57,839 nucleotides of DNA from Saprospiraceae bacterium (GTDB lineage: Bacteria; Bacteroidota; Bacteroidia; Chitinophagales; Saprospiraceae). The DNA lies in contig JAIYCH010000125.1 in NCBI GenBank assembly GCA_027488135.1, positions 1 through 57,839 on the forward strand, given 5' to 3'. Of the stretch, positions 34,580 to 44,077 are shown in pieces. The notes below the pieces were generated by a model. The model was not told the DNA's origin. It saw only the letters and a list, made by a program, of their open reading frames with translations, and did not search any database. The translations under genes were made by a program, and so were the position numbers. Position 1 is the stretch's first letter. Every line of letters starts with the position of its first letter.

Positions 34580-35290
34580 ATGAAGAAGAAAGGTTTCTTA
34601 GTCATATTTATTTTACTGATTTTAGGTTGTTTGTTATTTTTTTTCCCAAGAAAGGAGATAATAAGCAGAATTTACCCTGTAAAGGGAATTGATGTTTCTC
34701 ATTATCAAGAGGTCATAGATTGGAAAAGTATTGCAGAAAATGATATTTCTTTTGTGTTTGTAAAGGCAACGGAGGGCATGTCATTGAAAGATAAATTATT
34801 TACCAGAAATTGGGAACGCATAAAACAAGAGGGTTTAAGAAGAGGTGCTTATCATTTTTTCCGTCCAACGATTTCTGCTGAAAGGCAGGCCGCTCATTTT
34901 AGCAGGAGTGTGGACCTTGAATTGGGTGATTTTCCTCCGGTACTGGATGTAGAGGTTTTGGATGGTGTGTCGAAAAGGGAACTATTAATAGGGGTTCACG
35001 CCTGGTTAGTTCATATAGAAATGGAATATGGCGTAAAACCAATTATATACACAAATCAGGATTTTTACAATAAGTATTTACGGAACACATTTAAAAATTA
35101 TCCTTTATGGATTGCCAGGTATAGTTTGAGGGAACCAAAATTAAAGGATGACTCAAAATGGTTTTTTTGGCAATATACAAGTACTGGAAAAATTAAAGGT
35201 ATTAAGGGCAGAACCGATTTTAATGTGTTTTATGGTACTTTAGAAGAGCTGGATAACTTTTGTCTGCAACCCAGAGAAATATTGAGGTAA
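34580..35290 (+). CDS. Glycoside hydrolase family 25 (lysozyme), membrane-anchored or exported
   Basis: A muramidase-type hydrolase. From ATG 34580 it has 236 residues: a hydrophobic N-terminus (GFLVIFILLILGCLLFFF) that acts as an anchor or signal, then the GH25 barrel. Family motifs are GIDVSHYQ at 36-43 (first catalytic-site Asp), FVFVKATEG, GAYHFFRP, PVLDVEVL (Asp-x-Glu catalytic pair) and FWQYTSTGKIKGI near the end. The longest frame starts at TTG 34562, but the ATG 18 bases later precedes the basic n-region and is preferred. It probably acts on peptidoglycan in the periplasm. A lipobox-like LILGC lies inside the hydrophobic stretch. Confidence 0.9.
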   Translation: MKKKGFLVIFILLILGCLLFFFPRKEIISRIYPVKGIDVSHYQEVIDWKSIAENDISFVFVKATEGMSLKDKLFTRNWERIKQEGLRRGAYHFFRPTISAERQAAHFSRSVDLELGDFPPVLDVEVLDGVSKRELLIGVHAWLVHIEMEYGVKPIIYTNQDFYNKYLRNTFKNYPLWIARYSLREPKLKDDSKWFFWQYTSTGKIKGIKGRTDFNVFYGTLEELDNFCLQPREILR

Positions 35291-35306
35291 AAAAAATGAA
35301 AATATC

Positions 35307-35338
35307 TTTGGAAAATAAAGAAGGGATTACTATATTTG
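35307..35338 (+). promoter_or_regulatory. Promoter of tRNA-Val
   Basis: TTTG (35307-35310), exactly 20 bases, then TATATTTG (35331-35338): a perfect Bacteroidota promoter. The tRNA starts 18 bases downstream of the -7 element, leaving a leader of about ten bases. Confidence 0.85.
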
Positions 35339-35355
35339 CATTCGCTAGGAGAAAC

Positions 35356-35430
35356 GGGTGATTAGCTCAGCTGGTTTAGAGCACCTGCCTTACAAGCAGG
35401 GGGTCATAGGTTCGAATCCTATATTACCCA
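35356..35430 (+). tRNA. tRNA-Val (TAC anticodon)
   Basis: Complete cloverleaf: acceptor GGGTGAT/ATTACCC (one G-U), D-arm GCTC/GAGC, anticodon stem CTGC/GCAG with loop CTTACAA (anticodon TAC), T-arm ATAGG-TTCGAAT-CCTAT, discriminator A73, an identity element for valine. CCA is encoded directly after it (35431-35433), unlike tRNA-Asn in this window. A strong terminator begins 3 bases later, so it is transcribed alone. Confidence 0.97.
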
Positions 35431-35435
35431 CCAAA

Positions 35436-35467
35436 AGCGTCAGTATTTCATACTGGCGCTTTTTTTG
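35436..35467 (+). terminator. Rho-independent terminator after tRNA-Val
   Basis: AGCGTCAGTAT (35436-35446) pairs with ATACTGGCGCT (35450-35460) over 11 bases with one G-U pair, a three-base loop and a run of T. It ends the tRNA transcript and separates it from the metal efflux genes. Confidence 0.9.
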
Positions 35468-35504
35468 TTTTGGAACATTGGTTTAAATGCCATATCTTAG
35501 CAAA

Positions 35505-35888
35505 ATGAAAAAGGTAGTATCTATTTCATTTCTTATTGTTTTTTTACTTGCCAATACTGAATTACATGAAGTATTGAAGTTTCCTTTTTTACATGAACAT
35601 TATTTACTGCACAAACAAAACGAAAGAAACCAATCTTTCGTAACCTTTCTGTATATACATTACGCATCGGGACAGGAACATGAACACCAGCAGAATGAGC
35701 ATGAAAATTTACCTTTAAAAACAAAGGACTGTATAAAATATAGTCCTGGCATTATTTCTTTTCTTTTAATACCTTATGTCCGACTTCAGGAAGCTCCATA
35801 TCAATCAAAGCAGCGTATATTTTTCAAAAAGGTATTTCTGTCCAATGTAAATCAAGGCAATATTTGGCAGCCGCCGCAGATTAGCTGA
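35505..35888 (+). CDS. Small exported His-rich protein heading the heavy-metal efflux operon
   Basis: From ATG 35505 it has 127 residues; an upstream ATG at 35487 adds six. The N-terminus is a hydrophobic signal or anchor (VVSISFLIVFLLANTELHEV). The middle is rich in histidine and glutamate: HEHYLLHK, HYASGQEHEHQQNEHENL. A second hydrophobic patch (GIISFLLIPYVRL) follows. No named domain is recognised. Small proteins of this type precede czcA-like genes in other Bacteroidota, and the histidine clusters suggest periplasmic binding of a divalent metal such as zinc, cobalt or nickel. It is 35 bases before the CzcA-TolC fusion gene. Confidence 0.65.
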   Translation: MKKVVSISFLIVFLLANTELHEVLKFPFLHEHYLLHKQNERNQSFVTFLYIHYASGQEHEHQQNEHENLPLKTKDCIKYSPGIISFLLIPYVRLQEAPYQSKQRIFFKKVFLSNVNQGNIWQPPQIS

Positions 35889-35923
35889 TAAATTTTAACG
35901 TATTGTTATTTTATCACTAATGA

Positions 35924-38900
35924 ATGTTTATGCTAAACAGAATAATTGCTTTTTCAATTAATAATAAATTAATTGTAGGTCTTTTTTTAATCGCGCTCAT
36001 CGCTTACGGTAGCCTGCAGTTTACCCTCCTTCCAATAGATGCCGTGCCTGACATAACCGATAATCAGGTTCAGGTAATCACGGTTACACCTTCTTTGGGT
36101 GCACCCGATGTTGAACGACTTATTACTTTTCCCATTGAACAGGCGAATAGTAATATTCCTGGATTAAAGGAAATAAGGAGTTTTTCACGGTTTGGGCTAT
36201 CTCTTATTACCATTGTTTTTGATGATGATATTGATGTTTATTGGGCACGTCAACAAGTGACTGAACGGTTAAAAATGGCGGAAACACAAATTCCTAAGGG
36301 GGTGGGTTCTCCAGAACTTGCTCCAGTTACATCGGGTTTAGGGGAAATATATCAGTATGTGATCAAAGCTAAACCTGGATTTGAGAAACAATTTGATCCT
36401 ATTGAATTGAGGACTATACAAGATTGGCTTGTCAGGAGGCAATTGATTGGTATAAAGGGTGTTGCAGATGTAAGTAGCTTTGGCGGACGGGTAAAGCAGT
36501 ATGAAATAGCCATTGACGTAAATAAACTGAATGCACTTCAAATATCTATTCAGGATATATTTTCCGCTTTAGAAAAAAACAATGAAAATACGGGGGGCGG
36601 TTATATTGAAAAATCTTCTACCGTCCTTTATATCAGAGCGGAAGGGCTTATTGGAAGTATAGAGGATATCAATAAAATAGTTGTTAAAAATATTGATAAC
36701 GGAAATCCTTTGTTAATTAAAGATGTAGCAGAGGTTCGCATCGGAAATGCGACGCGTTATGGCGCTATAACGTATAACGATGAAGGTGAAGTGGCCGGTG
36801 GCATTGTTATGATGTTGAAGGGTGATAACAGTAGTCAGGTCATAGAAAGTGTAAAAGAGAAAATTCTGCAGATAGAAAAAACGCTACCTGAGGGGGTCAT
36901 GATTGAGCCCTTTTTGGATCGGACGAAGATGGTTAATAGCGCCATAAGTACAGTCTCAAAAAATTTATTGGAAGGTGCCCTCATCGTCATTTTTGTCCTG
37001 GTGTTATTTCTGGGAAATTTTAGAGCAGGCATTTTGGTTGCCTCGGTGATTCCACTTTCCTTACTTTTTGCAGTCATTATGATGAACTTGTTCGGGGTAA
37101 GTGGAAATCTGATGAGTTTAGGCGCATTGGATTTCGGATTAATTGTGGATGGAGCTGTCATTATTGTTGAAGCGGTTATGCATGGATTGTTGTATAGCAG
37201 ACGATTGACAGGTATCACACGAATAAATCAGGCAGAAATGGATAAGGAAGTTCAACATTCTGCAAGTAAAATGATGAATAGTGCCATTTTTGGTCAAATT
37301 ATCATATTGATTGTTTACTTGCCCATTTTCACACTGCAAGGGATTGAAGGAAAAATGTTTAAGCCAATGGCCCAAACCGTTGCATTTGCTCTTTTGGGCG
37401 CCTTTATTTTGTCATTGACATATATACCCATGATGAGCACTATCTTTTTGAGTAAAAAAGTATCTCATAAGGAGAATTTTTCAGACAAAATGATGGATTT
37501 TTTCATTAACCTACACCAAAAAACCTTGAAAAAATTGATTAATTATCCCAGGATGATTTTATCAGCTACCATCATACTTTTCCTTTTTGCCGTTTTCATT
37601 TTGTCAAGATTAGGAGGAGAATTTATTCCAGATCTACCTGAGGGGGATTTCGCAGTGGATACCAGAGTTTTAACGGGAAGTAATTTAAACACCTCAACGG
37701 AAGCTTGTTTGGCATCGGCACATATTTTATTGTCAAAGTTTCCTGAAGTGGAGAAAGTGGTCAGTAAAACAGGTAGTGGTGAAATTCCAACCGATCCAAT
37801 GCCTATGGAAGCTTCGGATATGATGGTTATTTTAAAAGATAAGAAGGAGTGGACTTCAGCAAAAACCTGGGACGAGCTGGCCGAAAAAATGAGTGCTGCT
37901 TTACAGGATATTCCTGGTGTAACCTATAGTTTTCAATATCCGGTTGCCATGAGGTTTAATGAATTGATGACGGGTGCCAAACAGGATGTTGTTTGTAAAA
38001 TATTTGGTGAAAATTTAGATTCTCTCTCTAAATATGCAAAAATTTTAGGGGGTGTAGCTAAAAAAATTGAAGGAGCCAAAGATATTTATGTAGAACCTAT
38101 CGATGGGCTTCCCCAACTTATCATAAGGTATAAAAGAGAAGCTATTGCTCAGTTTGGTTTAAATATTCAGGACATAAATAAAGCAATTAATACCGCTTTT
38201 GCGGGCCAAAGCAGTGGGTTGATTTATGAAGATGAAAAAAGATTTGACCTTATTGTCAGGCTTGCGGGTGAACAGAGACAAAATCTGGAGGATGTTCAGC
38301 AATTACTCATTTCTACCCCCAATGGAAGTCAAATACCACTGCAACAGGTGGCGAGTGTAACGATTGAAGAAAGTTTGAACCAAATACAAAGGGAAGATGC
38401 AAAACGAAGAATAATTGTTGGATTCAATGTGCAAGGCAAAGATGTTCAAACTATTGTTCAGGATTTGCAAGATCAGGTAGATAAAAAAATTAATCTTCCA
38501 CCAGGATATTACATTACTTATGGTGGTTCCTTTGAAAACCTGATCGCAGCAAAACAAAGACTTTCCCTGGCTGTGCCCATAGCTTTAGCCCTTATTTTTC
38601 TTTTTCTATATTTTGCTTTTGGCTCTCTTAAACAAGGTTTGTTGATTTACTCTGCCATTCCGCTATCAGCCATTGGTGGTATTTTATTTCTTGCGTTAAG
38701 AGGTATGTCTTTTAGTATTAGTGCGGGGGTTGGTTTTATTGCTTTATTTGGTGTGGCCGTTTTAAATGGTATTGTACTGATTGCTGAATTTAACAGGATT
38801 AGAAAAAATGGAGAAGAAGACCTTAAGGTAATTGTTTTATTGGGAACGAAAACAAGGTTAAGGCCTGTATTAATGACTGCGTTTGTAGCTTCTCTTGGTT

Positions 38901-40279
38901 TTTTACCTATGGCTTTAAGCCATGGGGCGGGTGCTGAGGTTCAACGCCCGCTAGCGACGGTAGTTATTGGAGGCCTGCTTATGGCCACGTTTCTTACGCT
39001 CATTGTGTTACCTATTCTTTTCATTTTATTTGAAAAAAATCAAAACATGATTAAAAAATCTAAAATGCCTGTTTCTGTTATTTTAATTTTTTTATTCTTT
39101 GGATTTAATGCGGTGGCTCAAGATACTTTGGATGTAAAAAGTGCGGTGCAAATAGCTATTAAAAATAATCTTAGCTTAAAAAGTGAAAGATTAAGAGGGG
39201 AATACTTAGAAAAAATGATTGCCAGCTCGAAAGAGATTCCTCCTACAGAGATATTGGGCGAATTTGGACAAATAAATAGTGCTTATCAGGATTCCAAATT
39301 TACCATTTCTCAAACCATTCATTTTCCAACCATCTATAAAAGACAAAAGGAATTAAATACTGAAATTTTTAAGGAGAACGCTTTCCAGGTGGCTTTTAAA
39401 GAAAATGATTTGATCAAACAAGTTAAAGAACGGTTTTTTCAACTGGTCTATTTAAAGGAAAAGGAAAAATTATTAGAACAGGCTGAAGCGGTTTACCGGG
39501 CTTTTTTAGAAAAAGCTACCTTTCGATATACTAAAGGAGAATCGACCATATTGGAAAAGATCTTTGCAGAAACCGCTCTTGGTAAATGTCAAATGCAGTT
39601 GAATATGCTCCGAAAGGATTATATGATTGAAAAGTTAAAATGGCAGGTGCTTTTAAATCAGGAATCAGACATCGTCCCCGATAATCAGGTGGTAAAATTA
39701 CCGATGGAAGAGGTGCCCATTCAGTTTATCCCAGGTTCAAACCCTCAGGTAAAAATACTTCAACAACAGAGTGAAATAGCTAAAGCGACCACTCAGTTAG
39801 AGATAAACAAAAAACTTCCCGACCTGACCATTGCTTATAGCAATGTCAGTATTCAGGGAATTGGTGCTGACGAAGTATTTTACAAAAAATCAAATCGATT
39901 TAATTCATTACAGTTGGGTGTGGCCGTTCCGTTGTTCCCCGGGGCACAAAAGGCAAAAATTAATGGCTCAAAATCGCTCGAGTTAATGAGTGAAAATAAT
40001 TTGCAAGTCGCTATTCAGCAACTTTCGAGTGAGTTCAATATTCAGTTTCAGGCGTATGAAAAAATGCTGGAAACATTAACTTATTACGAAAAAGTGGCCT
40101 TGCCAAATATCGAAGTAATGAAAAAAACAGCGAATCTTCAATTTTCAACAGGTGAAATCAATTACCTGACCTGGGCTAATTTAATTCAAAATGCGATAGC
40201 TACTGAAAGCGAATATTTAGACCTCGTACACGAATGGAATCGCGTAATTATTCAACTTCAATTTTTATCAGCCAATTAA
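35924..40279 (+). CDS. CzcA-type heavy-metal RND efflux pump fused to a TolC/CzcC outer-membrane factor
   Basis: The 1451-residue protein joins two normally separate proteins. Residues 1 to about 1040 are an HME-family RND transporter with twelve membrane helices and two periplasmic loops. The fourth helix has D-F-G-x3-D-G-A (LDFGLIVDGAVIIVE, near 401-415), the signature of divalent-cation exporters (Co, Zn, Cd, Ni) rather than Cu/Ag pumps. From about 1042 a new signal-peptide-like stretch appears (MIKKSKMPVSVILIFLFFGF, ending AVAQ), followed by a 385-residue outer-membrane efflux domain with repeated amphipathic helices. It exports metal across both membranes with the adaptor gene 10 bases downstream. 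The fusion occurs in other Bacteroidota. An alternative ATG is at 35930. Confidence 0.93.
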   Translation: MFMLNRIIAFSINNKLIVGLFLIALIAYGSLQFTLLPIDAVPDITDNQVQVITVTPSLGAPDVERLITFPIEQANSNIPGLKEIRSFSRFGLSLITIVFDDDIDVYWARQQVTERLKMAETQIPKGVGSPELAPVTSGLGEIYQYVIKAKPGFEKQFDPIELRTIQDWLVRRQLIGIKGVADVSSFGGRVKQYEIAIDVNKLNALQISIQDIFSALEKNNENTGGGYIEKSSTVLYIRAEGLIGSIEDINKIVVKNIDNGNPLLIKDVAEVRIGNATRYGAITYNDEGEVAGGIVMMLKGDNSSQVIESVKEKILQIEKTLPEGVMIEPFLDRTKMVNSAISTVSKNLLEGALIVIFVLVLFLGNFRAGILVASVIPLSLLFAVIMMNLFGVSGNLMSLGALDFGLIVDGAVIIVEAVMHGLLYSRRLTGITRINQAEMDKEVQHSASKMMNSAIFGQIIILIVYLPIFTLQGIEGKMFKPMAQTVAFALLGAFILSLTYIPMMSTIFLSKKVSHKENFSDKMMDFFINLHQKTLKKLINYPRMILSATIILFLFAVFILSRLGGEFIPDLPEGDFAVDTRVLTGSNLNTSTEACLASAHILLSKFPEVEKVVSKTGSGEIPTDPMPMEASDMMVILKDKKEWTSAKTWDELAEKMSAALQDIPGVTYSFQYPVAMRFNELMTGAKQDVVCKIFGENLDSLSKYAKILGGVAKKIEGAKDIYVEPIDGLPQLIIRYKREAIAQFGLNIQDINKAINTAFAGQSSGLIYEDEKRFDLIVRLAGEQRQNLEDVQQLLISTPNGSQIPLQQVASVTIEESLNQIQREDAKRRIIVGFNVQGKDVQTIVQDLQDQVDKKINLPPGYYITYGGSFENLIAAKQRLSLAVPIALALIFLFLYFAFGSLKQGLLIYSAIPLSAIGGILFLALRGMSFSISAGVGFIALFGVAVLNGIVLIAEFNRIRKNGEEDLKVIVLLGTKTRLRPVLMTAFVASLGFLPMALSHGAGAEVQRPLATVVIGGLLMATFLTLIVLPILFILFEKNQNMIKKSKMPVSVILIFLFFGFNAVAQDTLDVKSAVQIAIKNNLSLKSERLRGEYLEKMIASSKEIPPTEILGEFGQINSAYQDSKFTISQTIHFPTIYKRQKELNTEIFKENAFQVAFKENDLIKQVKERFFQLVYLKEKEKLLEQAEAVYRAFLEKATFRYTKGESTILEKIFAETALGKCQMQLNMLRKDYMIEKLKWQVLLNQESDIVPDNQVVKLPMEEVPIQFIPGSNPQVKILQQQSEIAKATTQLEINKKLPDLTIAYSNVSIQGIGADEVFYKKSNRFNSLQLGVAVPLFPGAQKAKINGSKSLELMSENNLQVAIQQLSSEFNIQFQAYEKMLETLTYYEKVALPNIEVMKKTANLQFSTGEINYLTWANLIQNAIATESEYLDLVHEWNRVIIQLQFLSAN

Positions 40280-40288
40280 AATTTCATC

Positions 40289-41431
40289 ATGAAAAAATAT
40301 CATTCTTTATATCTTCTTCCTCTTCTTGTCTTTTCTTTTGCGTGTAATCCCGATAAAAAAGTGGAGACCGAACAGAGCTCAGTATTACCCGAAAACAGGG
40401 TGCAACTTTCTGCTGAACAATTAAAAAACACGAAAATAGAAACGGGGGTTCTATCTCAAAAAGAGGTGTCAACCTTGCTAAAAATCAATGGGATCATTGA
40501 AGTCCCACCTCAAAACTTGATTTCAATAAGCGTACCACTAGGAGGTTACATTCAATCTACTCATTTATTGGAGGGAATGCAAGTCAGGAAAAGTGAGGTT
40601 ATCGCTACCATCGAAGATCAGCAATATATCCAAATCCAACAAGATTACCTGACAGCTAAAATACGATTGAATGCCTTTGAAAGAGAATTTGTACGTCAAA
40701 AGGAATTGAATGAAAACAAAGCGGGTAGTGACAAAGTGTTTGAAAATGCACAATCGGACTATTTATCCCAAAAGGTTTTGGTCAAATCATTGGCGGAAAA
40801 GTTAAAATTAATAGGCATTAATCCAGAAAAACTAAATGAAAATGGTCTTTCACGAAGAATTAGTGTTTTGTCACCTATCAATGGCTATGTTTCGCGTGTT
40901 AATACAAATATTGGCAAGTACGTTACTCCCGCAGACGTGTTATTTGATTTGGTAGATCCAGCAGATATTCACTTAGCTTTAAGCGTATTTGAAAAAGATA
41001 TACACCAGCTTTCTATCGGTCAAAAACTGGTTTCTTTTACAAATAGCGAGCCTGACAAAAAATATCCTGCTAAAATCATATTGATTGGGAAAGATGTTTC
41101 TAAAGAAAGAGCGGTTACTATTCATTGTCATTTCGACAAATACGAACCCTATTTAATTCCTGGTATGTATATGAATGCAGCAGTGGAGACGAAGGCTAAA
41201 ACAGGCTATGTGATTCCAGATGATGGTCTCGTCCGATTTGAAGGCAAACATTATATTTATGAGGTGATAGGAGATAAAGGTTATGAAATGAGGGAAGTTC
41301 TCACTCATGGTATTGAAGATGGGAGCACTTTAATTACCTTTCAAGACAATTCCAGCCCTGTTGGAAGAACCTTTGTGACTAACGGTGCTTATACACTACT
41401 CATGAAAATGAAAAATATGGAGGAGGAATGA
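40289..41431 (+). CDS. RND efflux periplasmic adaptor (CzcB-like lipoprotein)
   Basis: The membrane-fusion protein that links the RND pump and the outer-membrane channel. The 380 residues include a lipoprotein signal (LLVFSFAC, cysteine 19), a beta-barrel/lipoyl half at about 55-100 (PPQNLISISVPLGGYIQS, EGMQVRKSEVIATIED), a helical hairpin at about 110-180, the second lipoyl half (SRRISVLSPINGYVSRVNTNIGKYV) and a C-terminal beta-barrel. It overlaps the fusion pump gene in function and lies 10 bases after it. A strong shared terminator follows. Confidence 0.92.
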   Translation: MKKYHSLYLLPLLVFSFACNPDKKVETEQSSVLPENRVQLSAEQLKNTKIETGVLSQKEVSTLLKINGIIEVPPQNLISISVPLGGYIQSTHLLEGMQVRKSEVIATIEDQQYIQIQQDYLTAKIRLNAFEREFVRQKELNENKAGSDKVFENAQSDYLSQKVLVKSLAEKLKLIGINPEKLNENGLSRRISVLSPINGYVSRVNTNIGKYVTPADVLFDLVDPADIHLALSVFEKDIHQLSIGQKLVSFTNSEPDKKYPAKIILIGKDVSKERAVTIHCHFDKYEPYLIPGMYMNAAVETKAKTGYVIPDDGLVRFEGKHYIYEVIGDKGYEMREVLTHGIEDGSTLITFQDNSSPVGRTFVTNGAYTLLMKMKNMEEE

Positions 41432-41519
41432 CCCAGGCGTCGGTGAACTAATAAACTTAAGCTAACTTCAATATTAAAGCCTGGTTTCCTGGTAAGCAGT
41501 ATTACTCTCTTTTCAAATT

Positions 41520-41559
41520 AAAATATAGAGGCAGGCTGTATGTCCTGCCTCTATATTTT
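41520..41559. terminator. Bidirectional terminator between the efflux operon and the TonB receptor
   Basis: AAAATATAGAGGCAGG (41520-41535) pairs perfectly with CCTGCCTCTATATTTT (41544-41559) over 16 bases with an eight-base loop. The A-rich and T-rich ends serve both converging transcripts. Confidence 0.9.
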
Positions 41560-41563
41560 AAGC

Positions 41564-43942
41564 TTACTTTTTTAGTCTATAACTTAAGGTCAGGTTAATT
41601 TGTCTTCTGACCTGTTGAAAATCACCAACCGTGTAAAAGTTAAACCCTTCTGTAATGTATCTGTTTCTTCTGGCATTTAGAATATCCAACACATTGAAAA
41701 TTAGCGTGCCACGATCCTTGAATAGTCTTTTGCTCACAGAAAAGTCTATAAAATAGATGCTTTTTCTGATTCCCTGTGCGGTGCGTTGTCTGCCCTCGTA
41801 ATTCCCCCTCAACTGGATATCCAAGCCCCCTTTTGGTGAAAATCTTGAAGTATGCCTGGCAAGGAATGAGCTAGTCTGAGCAGTGTAATCAGCTTGAATA
41901 TTACTTCCATCAATGTCTGCATGGAAAAAATTGAGATTAAAATCTATTTTCCACCAGGGTTTAAATCTGTAATCTGCTGTAAACTCCAGTCCAAAAGATT
42001 GCTCACCTAACAAATTAAAAGGACGGGTAACAGAAAAGCCATCTTCATTAACGGATCGAAGCCGATCTATTTTATCTACAGTTTTTCTAAAATAGAAGGT
42101 AGAGAAAAAGGTGCCTTTATCGTAATACTTGATATGCCCCAATTCAAAGGCATCTGTAAATTCAGGATCTAAATCGGGATTACCGCTGAAGAAGTTTCGT
42201 TGGTCTGAAAAAGTAACGTAGGGACTAAGGTCATTATATACAGGTCGTCTTACTCTTCTGGAGTAACTTAACTGGAAGGCATTTTCCAAAGAAATATTAT
42301 AAGTGAGGTGAGCACTTGGAAAAAGATTGGCATAATTTCTGGGATTTACCTCTTTTGTTTCTAAAAGAGTCGTTTTAACATCCGTATATTCTGCTCTCAA
42401 ACCTGCCTGATAGCTCCATTTTTTTGATTTATTTCCCAGAATAGAATAAGCAGCCAGGATATTTTCATTGTAAATGAAAATATTGTCTAGGCCGGGCAAT
42501 GCAAAAAACTGGCCATCAGCATTTTTTTCCTTTACGATATAATCATTTTCCATATTCCGAAAACTAGTGCGGAATCCAGCTTCTATTTTACCCTCTTTGG
42601 CAAATGGTTTTGTGTAGTCTAGTTGGAACAAATACTGCTTTTCGAATTCATCATTTAAAGAAGTCTGAACTAAGTCTTTTGATTTTATGGTTGAACCAGT
42701 GGGTAAATAGCTGCTCTGGGTAAATAATTGATCTGAGTTTTCCCAATAATCCAGATAAGTAAAGGAAGTATTCAGCTCATGGCCTTTTTGTGGAAAACTC
42801 TTTTTATAGCTTAGTATAACTTCAGAATTTGGTTCCTGCTCCGTTTCATCCTGTCTTCTCAGAGAATAACCTAAATAATTATTGAGACTATTCTTATAAT
42901 CCTCATACCGAATATCTGTAATTCTATGGGCATCACTTCTACGCCAGATATAGGAAAGGGTTAAAAAACTTTTTTCGTTAAAAAAATAATCCAGTCCGGC
43001 ACGTATATTATTGTTCAAACCGTAAACGGTACCCGCATTTGATTGCGACAAAATAGAGGTGAGCGTATCAGAATAAACCTCCTGATATAAGGTACCCTCT
43101 GAAGGACTAATTCTTCTACTTAGGCCATAATTAACAAACCAGTTAATATTTTTCTTCCTATAATTCAGATTGGTAGTAAATCCTAAATTGGTAGGTGTTC
43201 CGCCAATCAATTCAAAAGAACCATTAAACCCTTGGTTATTATCTTTTTTCAAAATTATGTTGATAACCCCGGCCATGCCCTCAGCTTCATACCTTGCGGA
43301 AGGATTTGTAATGACTTCTACTCTTTCCACCATGTTTGCGGGTAATTGCCTTAAGCCGCTACTTCCTTTGAAACTGACCAAGCCGGAAGGTTTGCCGTCA
43401 ATTAATATTCTCACATTGGCAGAACCTCTTAATCTCACATTTCCTTCAGGATCTACCGCTATGGAAGGTAAGTTTAATAAAATATCAGAAGCACTTCCAC
43501 CCGCATTTGCGAGATCTTTTCCGACATTGAATATTCTTTTATCCAGGGACAATTGCATCACTGTTTTTTCACCCTGGACAACAATCTCATCCAGGTTATT
43601 AGCTTGTATGGACATGGAAATCTTACCGAGATCCTTGGTCAGATTATCTTTTGAAATGAGAAACAGGTCACTTTTATAATTACCATAACCCATGAATTCA
43701 ACCAAGGCATAATAACTTCCGAAAGGTAATTGAATATTGAACTTACCATTTTCTTCAGAAAGGCTTCCTTCTACCAAGCTATCTTTTGGCGTATAAATGG
43801 AAATAGTGGCAAAAGGCATGGGCTCATCGTTGCCAGAGGTAACCAAAATACCTGTCAGCTTTCCTTTTCCCGAGACTTGCTGACCAAAAAGGGGATGAAT
43901 AAAAAAGAATAGAGCGATAATACTAAAAAAACGAAAAGGCAT
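41564..43942 (-). CDS. TonB-dependent receptor family outer-membrane protein (OMP_b-brl_3 type)
   Basis: The 792-residue protein has a signal peptide (FFSIIALFFFIHPLFGQQ), a carboxypeptidase-D-like domain at about 28-110 (GKLTGILVTSGNDEPMPFAT), a plug-like region at about 115-225 (DKRIFNVGKDLANAGGSASDIL; RVEVITNPSARYEAEGMAGVINI), and a 22-strand-type barrel to the C-terminal ...YRLKK. This is the Bacteroidota family of TonB-like receptors that transports unknown ligands and often sits without SusD. It is alone on its strand; the upstream gene, GH20-like, is 135 bases away. The ligand cannot be predicted. Confidence 0.85.
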   Translation of the reverse strand: MPFRFFSIIALFFFIHPLFGQQVSGKGKLTGILVTSGNDEPMPFATISIYTPKDSLVEGSLSEENGKFNIQLPFGSYYALVEFMGYGNYKSDLFLISKDNLTKDLGKISMSIQANNLDEIVVQGEKTVMQLSLDKRIFNVGKDLANAGGSASDILLNLPSIAVDPEGNVRLRGSANVRILIDGKPSGLVSFKGSSGLRQLPANMVERVEVITNPSARYEAEGMAGVINIILKKDNNQGFNGSFELIGGTPTNLGFTTNLNYRKKNINWFVNYGLSRRISPSEGTLYQEVYSDTLTSILSQSNAGTVYGLNNNIRAGLDYFFNEKSFLTLSYIWRRSDAHRITDIRYEDYKNSLNNYLGYSLRRQDETEQEPNSEVILSYKKSFPQKGHELNTSFTYLDYWENSDQLFTQSSYLPTGSTIKSKDLVQTSLNDEFEKQYLFQLDYTKPFAKEGKIEAGFRTSFRNMENDYIVKEKNADGQFFALPGLDNIFIYNENILAAYSILGNKSKKWSYQAGLRAEYTDVKTTLLETKEVNPRNYANLFPSAHLTYNISLENAFQLSYSRRVRRPVYNDLSPYVTFSDQRNFFSGNPDLDPEFTDAFELGHIKYYDKGTFFSTFYFRKTVDKIDRLRSVNEDGFSVTRPFNLLGEQSFGLEFTADYRFKPWWKIDFNLNFFHADIDGSNIQADYTAQTSSFLARHTSRFSPKGGLDIQLRGNYEGRQRTAQGIRKSIYFIDFSVSKRLFKDRGTLIFNVLDILNARRNRYITEGFNFYTVGDFQQVRRQINLTLSYRLKK

Positions 43943-44077
43943 GCGGTGTAGGCTTGAAAGGTGTTGTTAGAAAATTTGAAAACCAAAGAAATGCTTTTCG
44001 GTTATCAAACTACTAATTTTTCAATAAAAAAGTAGATTAAATCAATGAAAATCTTAGAATATAGTGGAAAGAGTCTT

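Noticed and set aside
35493-35500. TATCTTAG with TTTG 20 bases upstream as promoter of the metal-efflux operon
   Set aside because: It ends 5 bases before the chosen ATG, so transcription would start at or after the start codon; possible only for a leaderless message.
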